This document shows, in pieces, positions 13,096 through 27,800 of a stretch of 64,000 bases of DNA (position 1 is its first letter; each line of letters begins with the position of its first letter). The notes beneath the pieces were generated by a model. The model searched no databases. It saw nothing but the letters and a program-made list of their open reading frames with translations, and was not told the origin of the DNA. The stretch comes from Istiophorus platypterus. Taxonomy: Eukaryota; Chordata; Actinopteri; Istiophoriformes; Istiophoridae. The position numbers and the translations under genes were made by a program. The stretch is taken from contig CM029124.1 of the NCBI GenBank assembly GCA_016859345.1, forward strand, positions 13,542,980-13,606,979, read 5' to 3'.

Positions 13096-16000
13096 AGGAG
13101 TTCGACACACATCACTGCTCCTCCTAGTTATTTTCTTGGAAGTGCTCTTGTTAAGAGGTCCGGAAACATCCGCTGATAGGAATCTGGGTCCTCTGGTGGG
13201 CTTTATTTTCTTTAGCTTTTACTGATAGAAAGGACACACTTTCCTTCCCCTCTGTCCCTCTATCCCTCCCTCCTTTTCTGCCCCTCTTGGTGAGTGACTG
13301 TCTGTGCTCATGCCAAAGCAAAGAGCCATGTCCTTTTGACTCTATCTGCTGAGACTGAAGGGAAAACAGAGCTGAGGAGAAACAGGAGCGCCCACACGTA
13401 TATTACATTGAAATGCACACATAGGCCCAATCAGCATAAATACCGAAGGTGCCAGAACCACCAGTTCGCAACTTTCAGCTAATTTTACCCTGTGCAGACC
13501 ATTTCCTCTGAAGTTCATCCTGCCATCATCCAAATTGAAAGATTATTCCGTTTTATTACAACTTAGGTCTTGTTCAGGAAATCTGACTCTGGGAAGTATG
13601 GTAGGTCAAAGCTGAAGTAGAAAATTGGCTTGTAACCTGTGACTATAAACAAGAATTTTTAACATTCACTTTTTTTCCTTTTTCTTTTTCTCTTCCACAT
13701 TAGTTTGGCTAGCCTGTGGGTGTGTTTAAAGCCTGTTTGATCATCTGAATGCTTGTGTTTCTTGCCCCGTATGACCTATTTTTAGCAAGGTCACCATGTT
13801 CCCAGCTCTCTGGTAACTTGGTAAATAAGATGTTATTGTTGACAAATGGAATGATGGGAAAACTACAAAACTATGACCCAAGTTGCAATAATCTGAAATT
13901 ATCCTTTAACCTATGGGAGAATTTATATTTAAATGAAGAGTATGTAATGGAAAAAAATGATGCCTGTACATGGCTGCGGGTGGATAATTAAAGAAAAGAG
14001 TAAAGTAATGATAGGTGTGAACATTTACAAGCTACTCACCTGGGATGAAGTACTGCTCTTTGGCTGTGATGGAGAAAAGAAAGAGGGACGGATGTCAGTG
14101 AGACCAGTCTGGTCTGCATAGCTGTGGTGTCGCTATGCGTCAGATCAGTCATATATAAGACTTATATATGACGACACATGACATAACATATATGACGTTT
14201 AAACAGAGAAGCATAGGACTATCTCTGTATGTGGCAATGTAGAGAAAACTAGTAACAATGTTAAAAGGAGAAAAATATTTGGCTGTTGCTAAGGAAGAGT
14301 GACTTGAGGGAAAGAAGGAGACAGTGAGAAAGAAGGAAAAAAGAAAGAAGGAAAACTGACAAAAAAGGGAAAATGAAAGAGAAAAACACATGGACTCCCT
14401 TCTTCAGCCTGTCTAGCCAAACAAATGAGGCCATAAAGAAGTGTGAAACCTCAGCAGTGCAGGGTGCCAGACAGCGTAGCACAGTACATAAACACAATAG
14501 TGGGCAGAGGGTGAAGGGGCGTGGGGATGGTGAGTGCAGAGGAACGAGGGGATGACGGGGTGTGAAGGAAACCTGAGCCTGGCAGGCGGAGAGCGGTGAG
14601 CGGGCGAGGGGGAGACGGAGCCCGTGAGGGAGGGGAGGCTGAGATTGGCAGAGGGCAGAGGAATGGTGGGCACGTATGGAAACTCTAGCCCTTATACCAG
14701 CCTCGACTGGTGATCTCAGCTCACTGCCGTCTGAATGTGAAACCAGACTCACAATCATGGTAACCCCTCTCTCCTCGGCACCAAGTTTGTCTGGGGAGAT
14801 ATTGATTGTGGAGCACCAGCACAGCGACTGAAGCGGCTGAATAAACCATGTTTTGCCAGGAATGATCGCTCATTAAATGCGGTATGAGGTAGAGACATAG
14901 AGGCCGATCCCAGTGGAGAGATAGAGAAAAGGTAAGACCGGAGCAGTGAGAGGCAAGTAGAATAGAAACAACAAAGAGAAAGAAGAGGGGGACGTTTGGA
15001 GACAGTGACACCCGGCCACGGCCTACCGGAGCAGCGGAACTTCTTGCTCTTGATCTGTCCAATACGTTTGTTGGCGAGTCTGCGAGGGCTGGCGCAGCGG
15101 GCGCCGCTGGTCTCGATGGGGTTGGAGCGCAGGTAGTCTGCCAGCCACTTCAGATTACAGTCACAGATAAATGGGTTCTGGGCCAGGTGACTGGAAAAAA
15201 AAAAAGGAGAGGGAAGGGGAGAAGTGGATTAGAAAACAAAAAGGAGGGAGAAGTAAGAGGGGTGGACAGATGAAGAGGGGGAAGAAGGAATGAGAGGGGG
15301 AAAGGAGCACACATGAAAACTGAGAGCTAAGTTAACCTATTTGCTGTAAAGACATAAGTGATATGGATCCACTCATCTAACTAGCAGCAAGAAAGTGAAC
15401 AAGCATTATTCAGCAGTATTTCACAAGAAAGGACTGATTTCGCCCCTTAAGTTCTTGTTTTCCTCACATTAAGAGTTTGGTCCCGTGAAATTCGTGGACA
15501 TAGCAGTTTGATTAAATCATATGTGATTTTTACATATTTGATATATTTTCGATTCACTCAGTCAACTTACTTGTTATTTTTTCATAAATATAGATTAGAT
15601 ATCAAACATCTGGTCTTAATCAGTGGTGTTGACAAAATATTAGAAACTCTTCTCAGTATAATGCAACAAAATGCAATACAATACAGCATCAAGGACCCAT
15701 CAAATTAAATCAAAATCTCTGAAATAGTATAACTTCAACTGAATGCGCCATCTGCATGATGTAGTCAGTTTGGGTGACCTGAGACTGGGGGAGGGCTCAA
15801 CATGTATTTTTACCCCATCTTCAGAATGCAGCCATAACAAGAAGCCTCTTTAGAATGACACCTATAAACCCAGTACCATCAATACATGAATGTATGAGTG
15901 TGATGTGACCCAACCGCTATCGATCTTAATCAACAGGTGTCTCTTATGTCTTGCGTTTCCATCTATGGATGTCAATGTTGAAGATTTTCATCATGCAGTG

Positions 16001-16737
16001 TTTTTCAGACATGGCTGATACCACAGTGTGGGGTCTGTATTGATAGCAGTCTGTGGTTTGCCTTGTTTATTGGACCAGAAAAAAGGAGGAATTCATTTAG
16101 ACAGAATTGGTGCTGTCTGAGTAACTGTGGTGGAAGGAGTGGGTGCTGTTTTTGATCTTGATCTGGCTGCAGAGGCTGTGTGTGTCCGTGTGTTTGTGAA
16201 GATGATAGATTTACTCTCCTCCATACCTCATGATTCCATTCCTGTGTTATTACACAGACCTGAGAGTAAACAACTCCTGTGTTGGCTCATGTTTTATGGT
16301 GACGGCTCAGTATGTGTCAGAGCGTGTACAGCAGCATGCGTGTGTGTGTGTTTTTGACTCACAGGGTCTGTATTGCTCGTAGTGAAGTGAAGGTGCCCTT
16401 GGCGAGGGTTTGGATCTTGTTGTCGTAGAGTGATAGCAGCGAGAGATTCTGCAGGTCCTGGAAGGCATTGGCACGAACACAGTGAATCTTATTGGCATTC
16501 AGCAACCTGAGAGAAGGGGGGAGAAAAGGGAAAAAAAAGGAACAGTGGAAGAGGGAGGAAATAAGAAGAAAGAGGGTGGGAAGCAGCTTGTCAGAGTTTC
16601 TTTATGCATTCATTTATTATACATTCCATCGAGAAACTATGAAGAGGTCCAAAGTTTATTTGAAGGTTATGACTCCTTCACTGAGTGGGAGTAAAGGGTT
16701 CCTGGTATGCAGTATATGCTTGCATTGTATCAAGAGA

Positions 16738-16778
<41 letters not shown>

Positions 16779-17525
16779 CCACTTACAGCAGTTGCAGGGC
16801 ATAGAGGCCATCAAACACCCCCTTGGGCAGGTCGGTGATCTTATTTCCATACAGAACGCTAGGAAATCACAACACAGACTTGCTTTAGATACGGACGGAA
16901 AATGACAATTAGCTGTTATTTATGCAAACAGACATGTAAAAACTCAGCTCACAGCCACTTACAGGGAATTGAGGGAGCGCAGTCCCTGGAAGGCATCAGG
17001 AGCTATCTCTGAGATCTGGTTGTTGCTCAGGTCTCTGTGTTAAAGATGCAGGCCAGAGAATAAGTTAAGAAAGTGGAGATTGGGGGAAAAAGTCACAGTC
17101 CTTTTCCTGTGGGGGGTCTGACCCAACTGTCACCTGAGTGTCACCCTTATAGGAAGGTGAGGAGGAAGTAAGGTCCCTGCTTTTCATTGGTGAGTGAGGG
17201 GGGAGCACATGTAGTGTGAGCTGGCTGAAGACGATTTCCAGCTCTCCCCCTGTATCTGATGCTGCATCGCTTCAAGGGATTTGATACATGGGCATAGCTA
17301 GACTCTCGTAGTCAATCAAAAAATGTACTTGTATTATATGTGGCCTATCAACCAGCCCTGTTTTGTATTATGGTTTGTGTGTCTGTGTCTGTGTGTGTGG
17401 GTGAGAGTAAAAATGGGGTGTAGGGCTGACATCCGAAGCAAAATACAGTAGACTGCCTCTGAACATAGCCAGTGTTAATAGGATCCACAGGCCTCTCCCC
17501 ACAGGATAACCACTAAGCCTATATG

Positions 17526-17562
<37 letters not shown>

Positions 17563-20500
17563 GTGTGTGTGCGTATGAGTAAACGCAACAGTAAATGAGG
17601 AACAGTGGGACAGAAAGAGAGGAAGACAGATGTAGAGAGAGAGAGTTAATGGAGTATGTGGACTGAACTCCAGTCGACTGGATACCTTTGAAGGAAAATC
17701 ATCATGTGGTGAAGAAGAGGGATATTTTCTCATTTGGGGGTAACAGTTAAATGAGTACCCATTTGTCTTCTTGCAAAGGACTGAGGTTTCCTGGAAACAA
17801 AAACGTGGCGTAGGAGCCAACATCTGCACTGGTGTGTGTCTGTGAACGCGGACACTGTGTGTGTTTGACTGTGTGTCGGTGTGTGAGGGCTGTTACTGCA
17901 TCCCTGTTCTACGGAGCGGTTCATGTGTAGGTCATTCAACCAGGACAAGGTGAGAGAGAACGTGTGTGGTTGGCATTTACTGGGAGAAAACGACACACAT
18001 GGTCAGGAGAGACATTACACAGATACCTGCGCACACCACAAATAAACAAACAAATGCACTGACACATGCACATAAGCCTATATATAAACTCTACTCACCT
18101 ATTTTTGCCTTATAATAGAATTTCTAACTACTGTCTATACACAAAATGCCAGAAAGCTACCACTAAATATAAAAGAAATAAAAGCATCTGAAGACCCAGA
18201 AGTGTGACCATATTCATCATCAATGCTGTCTACACACAGTGTGTATTGAGGGTGTTGGACACAGGAAAGGTCAGGCCAGCGAGGGCACATAGCCAGCTGA
18301 ATCAACAGAGGCACCGAGGGCCAACGCAGACATCCAGCCATGCATTGTTGTTTCGAACTGCAGAATCAGCAGGAGAAACAGTAGCGGGGTCATGTCTGTT
18401 TGGATGACCAGATGGAAGAGATTCTCACTGCCATTGAATCTGGTTTGTTTTTGTTTCATGAAAACCACAGAATTCTGTATCATATTTAATAAAGTGGGGT
18501 AACTTTTTTTTTTAATGTTATTGTTTCTTTTTAAAAAAACGCTGCTTCTGTTTTTGGGGATTAAGCTTAGATAGTTTTGCTTAACTAAAGGCAAAAAAAC
18601 TGACGTGCTTGATTGAATCCAAATTTCAGAGTTTTCATACATAGAAAAAAATTGGCATTTATTTTTGAACTGTAAATGATTGTTATCAAATTTCTCTTGA
18701 GATTATGCTCCGCTACAGTGAGATAGCAGCTGCTTTGGTCCGTCGACAGTTCTGTATTCACCTCATTTGAACCTTAAACACTCCCTAGAGTTGGATTATA
18801 AAATAGCGAGGAATCCTTTAAGAAGGGTAGAGAAACTCCCTGACCTTCCGTTTCCTCTGTCTCCCTCCTGCTATGTCGGTCAGGCCTGGTGGTGTTGGAG
18901 TTATGGGTTTGGCCGCCTGGTGTTTGCTGGCTGGGTGACCAGACAGCTGGCTGAACGGGCAAAAAAACCACTCAGTCTCAACTACCAGCCTGCCACTGTT
19001 GACTCCCAGAGAGAGCGAAGCCTCAGCCCTTGTTCCAGCACACTCTTCGTCCCCTCATCATCATCCCAGCCGCAGTTTACAATTTGGCCATGCAGGCACA
19101 ACGCACACACAAAATGGACATGACGCTAGCCAGGGGAATACCAGTGCACAGCAATGAAAGATGAGAGCTGTTATTATGTTCATGTAGCATCTGAGTGTTT
19201 GCTTTCCATGCCACCCCAAGTCTGAGAACAAGAATATGTTCTTTAGGCACAGACAAAATAAATACTTCATGGAAGTGGAATGAGAAGACTGCCAATTGTC
19301 GCTTCTTTTTCCAACCCTCAACTTCTTATTCCCATCTGTATTATTTAGCCCTGAGGTGAGTGTACTGCTGTACTTACATCCTACGCAGTTTCTTGTAGGG
19401 GGAGAAGGCTCCGGGAGGAACAGACTTAATTCCATTCTGCTCCAGACGTCTGGAGAGGAGAGGAGAGGAGAGGAGAGGAGAGGAGAGGAGAGGAGAGGAG
19501 AGGAGAGAAGAGGAGGGGAGAGGAGAGAAGAGGAGAGGAGATACCATCAGTTAACCAAACAATAGACTTCTCCATGACAACAGAACTGAGTAATCCCCCC
19601 ATCACCTCTGACCCTTGGTGATTGGTCTGATTATATTAGCGGAGATCTATTTCCCAGCTGTAATAGGTCCAGGCATGTTGGAGTCATAACATCCTCAGAA
19701 CCAATAAACAATCTGAATACTAAAGGAAAAAGGGCTAGAGGGGAAAAGGCTGTCTCGGGGAGTGTTAAAGCCTTTGATTTAAACTCGTATTTCTTTTTGG
19801 TATATAACATACAGTTTCCAGCACGTATGTCCTCATAGGAGATCCAGAAATCAATATTGGTCTCATTTGGTCTTGTAAATCTGTCTTTATCCTCTGGGTG
19901 TCTGCAGAGTGTCCACTGAAACCTTTGCAGTGCAGTGAAATAGGATTTCTTTTAGTTTACTTTTCCTTGTGAGGCTAAGAGCTGCTGGTGCAAAGTTGAC
20001 AAGACAAGGTCTGACAAAATCTCACCGTAAAAAACTGTCAAAGACGGAAATGAATATGCAGACAAACGTACACTTGGTATTTAGTACAGAACAGTCACAA
20101 ACTCTAATCAGCCTCAGATGGTCCCAGGGAAACAGACATCACTAAACCCCATTAGTGTGCATGCATGTCTGTGCGTTTCAGGCTGGCTGCTACTTAGGAC
20201 CCAGCTTAGTCCCAGAACAATTCCCTGGTGTGGCTGACAGGGGGCTGTTTATCTGCAGGTCAGTTCACAGCTTTTAAAACTGTCCTTAACAAGGCTTAGC
20301 AGGGCCCGGCGGGAGCCAGCTGTGGGCCTGTCTGGTTGTCCTACCATGCTGCTTTCCAGCAGAGGAACTGGCTGTGGAACAGGAGGCATGGCCCTGTAGT
20401 CGGCCAATCGCTATGATGGAATCTAAAGATCATTTAAATGCTATTTGTCACCACAGGAATATGTGAAATATTTCTGCAAAACTCCTTGGCAAATATGATG

Positions 20501-23500
20501 TTGTTGATAGATTTAACCATCACTCTGAGGTGTGTGATTCCTTAGCCCTGGATCATTTCGTTGATTTAATTAGACTATTAGAGACATTTAAGATTTATTA
20601 CATGACTCTTAGGCCTCAGGCCATTGCTATGTTTATGTCTGTTCGTGGGGGGTAAATGTTTTGTTAGACATTGGCCACAGCCACTTAATAGTTTCGGGTT
20701 TCCAAGTTTTTAAATCGAGAATCTTGCCCCGTCAAAAGAGTGGCCTACTCTTATGGAGCGATATAGGAGTGCAATTGACATTCTTAGGATAGCATTGATT
20801 CCAGACCACAGATTCCTGTGGTTGACATGCTCTCCCTGTCTGTTTTTGTCTGCCTGTCCCAATGTGTCAGTGGATTTACAGAGGAGTGACACTGCTGTGG
20901 TTCCTCTGCCCTCACCATGCGGCAGAGTGTTGGGCCAAGTGGCTTTAGTGCCTTCTCTCATCAACGAGTCTGTCTGACTGGTCCAGACCAGTCTGGCACT
21001 CTACATGCTGTTTGCATGTACCTCAGTGGCAGTGTCAACTGTGTACGTGCTGTGGTATTTTGGTGTATACTAGCACACAACAAAACCTTCTTAGCCTCAC
21101 GAGGGTACACACACAGCTTTGTCGACAACGCTTAGCCTTGCATTGTCACTCCTCGCAGATCGATATGTGCAAGCAACTTAATCCCTCCAATCAACAAAGA
21201 AGCTGCTCTGTCCGACTGGCAGAGAGAAAAGAAAATATCTCTAAGAGTTACTTCAGACAGGCAATCAATGGTTCCCATCCAATCGTCGGACTGAACATTT
21301 GTATGTGTGTCTGTCAGCATGTCTGTGCACTGGTGTTTGTGCCCAATCAATTGTCTTCATCCTTTTCATTAGCGTCCAAGCATGGTTTTCATTACAGGGG
21401 AAACACATTATGCCTGTGGGTATTCACCCAGTACATGTGTGTGTCAGAAATGGATGGCCGGACCACAACAGTGGATGGAGGGTGGGGGGGACAGTCATTG
21501 CAGACGGAGACTATGGTGCATAATAATCTGTTGTGGTAGTGTTTTGGCTAACTGGGCCTGGTCTCACAAGAGAGGAGTAAAGACACTAGCTCAAATCCCC
21601 ACCACCATAAACCCAACACTGGCATTCATTAAAGGAGAGCAGGGCAGGGAGGTTGCAATTCTCCGATTTGTACAAAATGAGAGCACAATGTGTGTGTTTG
21701 TGTGTATGTTAGTTTCCGAGTGCCTCATTAACAAGGCATTAGGCTGGCCTTGATACCCAGCAGCCTGCCTTTCTGTAATTGAAACTGATTTTATAATGAA
21801 CTCCAAGTTCAGATCAAACCTGCTGCACCAAATTACTGAGTGAACCCCCCACCCCCACCTCAATTTATTCGTTCACTGTTAATCTTCCTCTTCGAACCTG
21901 CCTGTGGTGAATTGGCAAGCTGGGAAAGGGAACACAGAGAGAAATGTAGAGGAGAATAAAAAAAATTAAGAGAGGAGGAGACAGAGTGAAGGAAAGAACA
22001 CTGTGGGAATATAACCTGCAAGGTAAGGCTCTGATGGGCAAGACAGAGGGATTGTGCATGATATAAGCCAACATGTCACCCTAGTCTTGTAAAAGATGAA
22101 TCAGAACATAGAACAGTTTATTAGCAGGGCACAGTTAAGCACCAATTAGATGTGAAGGGCAAGGAGACTTTTAAAATGTCTTTACTCATCTGCTGTGCAG
22201 AGAGAATCTACTGTCTATAAAACCTCTGCATGGGAGAGCTATCTTTCAGCCGTCTCCCTGTGCTCCCATTAGTGCTACTCGCCGGTTATTGGGCTCATAG
22301 ATCACATCATTCTTTACGCAGTACTCCACTTGTGGAACATTACAACTGTAGAGCATGCTGCAGAGGTCTACAAACCATTAAACATGGCAAAAACTGAGAT
22401 GCCGAGGGTGAGGCTGAAATATTTGCACACTAAATGTCAATATGTAGGATGTGTGAGGACTTTTAAATGATTTAAAATATCACAATATTTTGTGGGTGGT
22501 CATTCAGTTAGGTAAGAACACACAGAAGTGTGAAGTGCATATCCAAATTAGGAAACTGAGCATGCCACTGAACTGGAAATGGGTCAGGGTTGTTGGGGAA
22601 CATGGGATCTGTGACTTCTACACTAGCTGGGTATTTATAAACAGACCCCATGGGGAGAAGGAGACCTAGAAACTTGCTGTGTCCTCATAACTACACAAAT
22701 GCTCCGTGTAGGAACATGCAACACGACCGCTGGCTTTCTACCTTCATTCTCCCTTTTCTCACCGTGCATAAATCATGGTGTTACTGTACCATGCAGACTT
22801 CTGCCAGGGGCATTAAACTCCCGATAAAGAGTGTAAAAGCACTACCTTGAAAAGTCTAGCTGTGCATTCCCATGAATTGCAGCAGGCTGATAGCATGTGG
22901 GCCGTAAACAGTTAATACCCAGACAGATGTTACATGACTGATAAACTGAGGGAGGGATGTTAGCAAAGCGCTCGCTTGTGGTTCACAGCCCTCTGAGCTG
23001 ATAAGAGCATGCAGTCTCAGTTTAAAGTCTGCTCTACGTCTCCATGCGTGTCTCACAGTTTACAACAAATGGATTGATGTCTCCCTGCCAGGTGATGCAT
23101 GGTGACAAAAGCAAGCTAGAAAAGCATTTGTACATAAAACATCTATTCTTAAATCCCCGCAGCCCTGTTAAACCCCTGCATGGGCACACAAAGACGGATT
23201 CATTTGGAAACATACACATCTTTAATGTGCATACAGAAACAAATGCCCTGCAGTGCCATGCTTCAAAGAACAATGCAGCTGTTGTTTTCCCTGCATTTCT
23301 CTGAAATCCATCTCTTTCCTGTAGGTCTGCTGCTCAAGTTGCACTATTGTAAAGAATGTAAACTTCTTAATATTATAATTCCAAATGGTTACACATTTTT
23401 GACTGGTAATATGCTGCAGCAAATTGGACCAATGTCAGATCTGTAGTGAGATTTACATGATTAATAGCATTAAGTAAAAGTTTACTGGTTAAAAAATGTA

Positions 23501-24808
23501 TTACTTTTGCCTCTAAATTTATCTGCAAACTTAAACTCACATTATTCTCTTGGGAAATGAAACTAGATGTATTTGGATGATGATGACATGATTACATGAT
23601 GAAAGAACTTAAAAATGTAGTTCTTTTGTGTAATCACAGCTATTACCTATTGTCTGCTAATGGTAAATGTTAATACAGTAGCTTTGCAAGGTGTTGATTT
23701 GCTTATGTTCTCTAACATGCTAAGTAGTCTAATATCAACACAAAAGATACAGGAAACTAATTAGACAATTATACAGACATAGAGTCAAGGAATGAATTCA
23801 ATCTGTATCGTTGGGAAAAAACAGGACTGTGAATCTGCACATGGTTACAATGGCCCTGAAAAAATCTTTATTGGATTTTACTAACTTAAGAGAGTGAGAA
23901 ATTGTGCTTACATTTCGGCCATGCTGTCAGGCAGGTTGGCTGGGATGGCGGTGAGACCTTTCCCTCTGCAGTCCACAATGTTGTTGCTGCAGGTACACAT
24001 GGCAGGGCAAGAGCCTCCACCTGTGCTGCATGGCTGTAGGCTGGAGGACTCCTGGTGACCTGAAGAGAAAAGAAGAAGAAAAAGTAAAACTGCATGAGAG
24101 GCGAAGCAGGAGAAAAATGTGGTGAGTAGAGAAGAATATGCAGTTCCTACAGGTGTGTGAGCACGGGTGGATTTGGTTAGTTTCAGTGAGAGCAGCCCGA
24201 CTCTAAGCAGGATTACAGGGGGGAGATTGTTTGTCAGAGGATTTGTGCGGTGACATGGAGCAGCTTTTGCCCGCAAGTGGAGCTCAAACTCTTCCGCTGC
24301 TGTTCATGTCATCAACCCTTTGTGCTTTATAAAGTGAATTGCAAATGAACAGACAAACCCTGAGAGGTTTTGACATTGAGAAAAAGAAATGAAACATCCT
24401 ACTCTTGACTTTATTGTAAAGCCGTACATCCTTGAAAATCAGTGAGCATGAAACTAGGTTATCCATTAAAGGAGTGCCATGGTATATTGAGAGGAGAGGA
24501 AAGACATGAATAATAGAGTTGGAACAGCGATTGAAGGCCTCCCAATAACATCCATTGATCTTTCTGCAAAATTTTCCTCCTGAGTCTGCGTTCTCTGGGT
24601 AGAATTGATGCCATTCTGCACATTCAGCTTTACAACCCCCACCTCTTCACTTCCATTTGTTCTAAAACACTTCAACTTTTCAATTTGCATACAGAGCACG
24701 CAGCCCATCACACAGTCTCTAGATACCTGTTCAAATAGCAGCGGCACTGTCAACGATGTGGTGAAGAGCGGGCGCTTGCACTGCCGGTACGGCGTACTGG
24801 ATATGTGT

Positions 24809-24897
<89 letters not shown>

Positions 24898-27800
24898 TCA
24901 AGATGTGTGCATGTAAGCCTAACCCAGATAGAATGAATAAAACAGACTTTTAAATGGCCTCATTTACACAGCATTACCAATCCAAGTTTCAAACCATGAA
25001 TATTTGATTACCTTCCTATCTATCCCTCAGCTTGTGTGGAAAATGTTGGAGAGAGAGCGTGTGGAGGGGGTTAGAGATTCAGGGAGAGGACAGTGACAGA
25101 GAAAGCAAAGTGCTCAAAAATCCACTCCGAACTTAACTAAAACAGAGAGAAGGACTGCTACCATACATTATGCTTTAGCATGACATTAATGGCTTTAGCT
25201 GTCGGACTGTTTAACTAATTAACGATGTTTAAGGTCAGTTTTCATGTACCTGGCCAATCACAATCGATGATCCGGGAAGCAGGTAAACACAACAAATAGC
25301 AGCAAGAGCCTACAATCACTCAACCTGCATGATCTGAGGCCCTGTGATCTAGGATGGCAGAGGTTTGACAGATTTGGGATCGGGTGTAGGGCAGAGAAGA
25401 AGTCCCCTCTGATCTAACATGGCATATTTGACAGGTCTGGGATCAGGGAGAGTGCAGAGCACAGCTGGAGCGGCCTTAACAGTGACAGCTCTCTGACAGG
25501 TATACTTGAGGTGAAGCTGTTTGATGTGCACTAGTCCCCTGTTCTTTCTAATGCTGGTTTCCCCATTATCTCCTCCCCATCCGCCGTCTCTGCCACTTTC
25601 TTCCCGGCCCATTTCCCTTATTTTATTTGCTTTCACCTTTCTATCACTCTGCCTTCTTACAGCTGTTCTTTCTGCTCTCTCTCACTACTCTTAGCCTCCT
25701 CATTTTCAGCCTCTGCACCTCCATATCTCTGCCACTGCAACCTATTAACTCCTGTCCATTTGCTCGCATGTCTCTACATTTAGCCTCACCCCACCTCATT
25801 TGTCCCATCATTTCACAATGTTATCAATGGCTTCTTCTCATTTGTCTCTTTCTTCAAATTCCTTAGCACAACAGTCGGGCTCACCATCTCCTCTCTCTCC
25901 TTTTCCCCTCTTTATAAAGTAGTTTTGTTCCCTGTTTCCCACTACATGAGCTGTATTTTGTTCCACCCCTCGAGCAACTTTATTACTTTATTACTCATCG
26001 CTCATTTCAAGCATAATATTTTTCTTCATTCAATACTCTTTTGGAGTAGTAATTCGGTACAAGTCATTAATTTTCTATCATGTAACCCTGAAGTGGAAGA
26101 AACAGCTTCTAACTTTTAGTTACCTTTCCTGTAAATGATCATGTAGAGAAAAGAGGGTATTGATGTAAAAAAAAAAAAAATTCAATAAAATCACAACACA
26201 GGCCTTTTTGACTAAGTGAAGTCACTCTAATTTAATTAGAGTTAGGGGAATATGAGTAATTAGAATGAAAATGGTAGTGATAACTAAGTAAGGCCTATCC
26301 TTTTCTAAAATTGATTTTCTCAAAAGGAACTAATAGATGCAGATTTTTCCACCGAAAATTAAAGGCTTCTTGTGGTGTTTCCTGCTGTTCAACTAAAAAA
26401 AAAACAAAAAACAAAAACATTTTTTATTCCAAATTTTAACTGGATTTTGAATCCTGTTTTCCCTTGTTTATAATCATTAAGTTGTAATTGATAGCTGCTT
26501 TTAAAGCTAAAAATAATGAGCTCTGGATTTCGTTTTAGGATTGTTCAACTCCCATCTGATTTTTAGAGTTGATTGATGAGAAACAACTGCTTGGAAAAAG
26601 CTGATATTATTGCTCAAAGGGAAGCAGTAAACGTGTTACTCAGCTCATTACTGACAGAAATTACCAATATCGTGACACGTTCCAGCCGAATACTGGGAGT
26701 AACAGCCAATGAGTCATGATGCCGAGAGCGCTGAAGAATTTCATCATATTTTACAACAATGAATAACTCACTGTACCCCGTTTTCCTTCTCCTGGCTCTC
26801 ACAACAACAACATGCCTCTCTTCTCCCTCCTCGTCTCTTCCAACACAGCGCCACCCCGCCCTAAATCCCCCGCAGGTGGCCTGGCCTGATCACAGCACAT
26901 ACTATGTACATGCGCAAATGCACAGTATAGGAAAAATGGAAGAGTTGGAAATGGAAAATTATAGAATGGAAAATAAAAAGGAAACTATACGTGTGTATAA
27001 AAAAAGAACGTGTGTGTACATGTGTGTGAGTGCCAGTGAGCCATTGAGCCTAATGAGTCCTTCACTGGGAGTTCAACTTCTGGTCACTCATCCTCTCAAG
27101 AAGAAACTTGGATTATGTGTCTGTGTTTGTGCACACACTTGCGTGATTGTGTATCTATACACAGAGGCAGAAATAAATAGCGATAGCGTGTCAATCCTGT
27201 TGTTGGTCATACCCAAAAACTGTGAATGAACATTTTCTATTCAGACTCACAAAGAACCAATCAGTGTAAGTCTACAATTGCTTTCTTAAATGCAAAACAA
27301 CGACCCATTAACTCTTACATGATGGAAGCTAATATCAGCATGCAACATAATGTGCAACTCCCCATCATGCATAACCTCAACTTTCTGTATCTGTATCCTA
27401 CCAGACCCCAAAGTTTCCCTGACACCCCCTGCCCCCCTTCCATATCGTTACACTCCCACGCTTTTGAGCCTCTTTCCCTGGGCGATGAATAGTTAATGAT
27501 CTGTGCTGTCACGCCGTATGGCTGCGTAAAAATCACAACCCATGGAGAGACAGAGAGGGACACACACCCACAAACACACACACAGACACACACACAGACA
27601 GACACACACAGACACACACACACACACACAAACACCCCTTGCAGCTGGTGTTGAGAACGAGATGGCCTTGTGGGGAGTGGAGGTTCTCATGCTGTTTTTC
27701 CATTGTCCTGATATGATAACCCCAATGCACGCCATGCCACGCCCACATGCACATGCTCTCTCCTTCATACACACACGCACACGCACACACACATACACAT

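Noticed and set aside
11086..15026. Possible intronic miR-218 gene
   Set aside because: miR-218 sits in introns of SLIT2 and SLIT3 near this position. I looked for its mature sequence on both strands here and did not find it.
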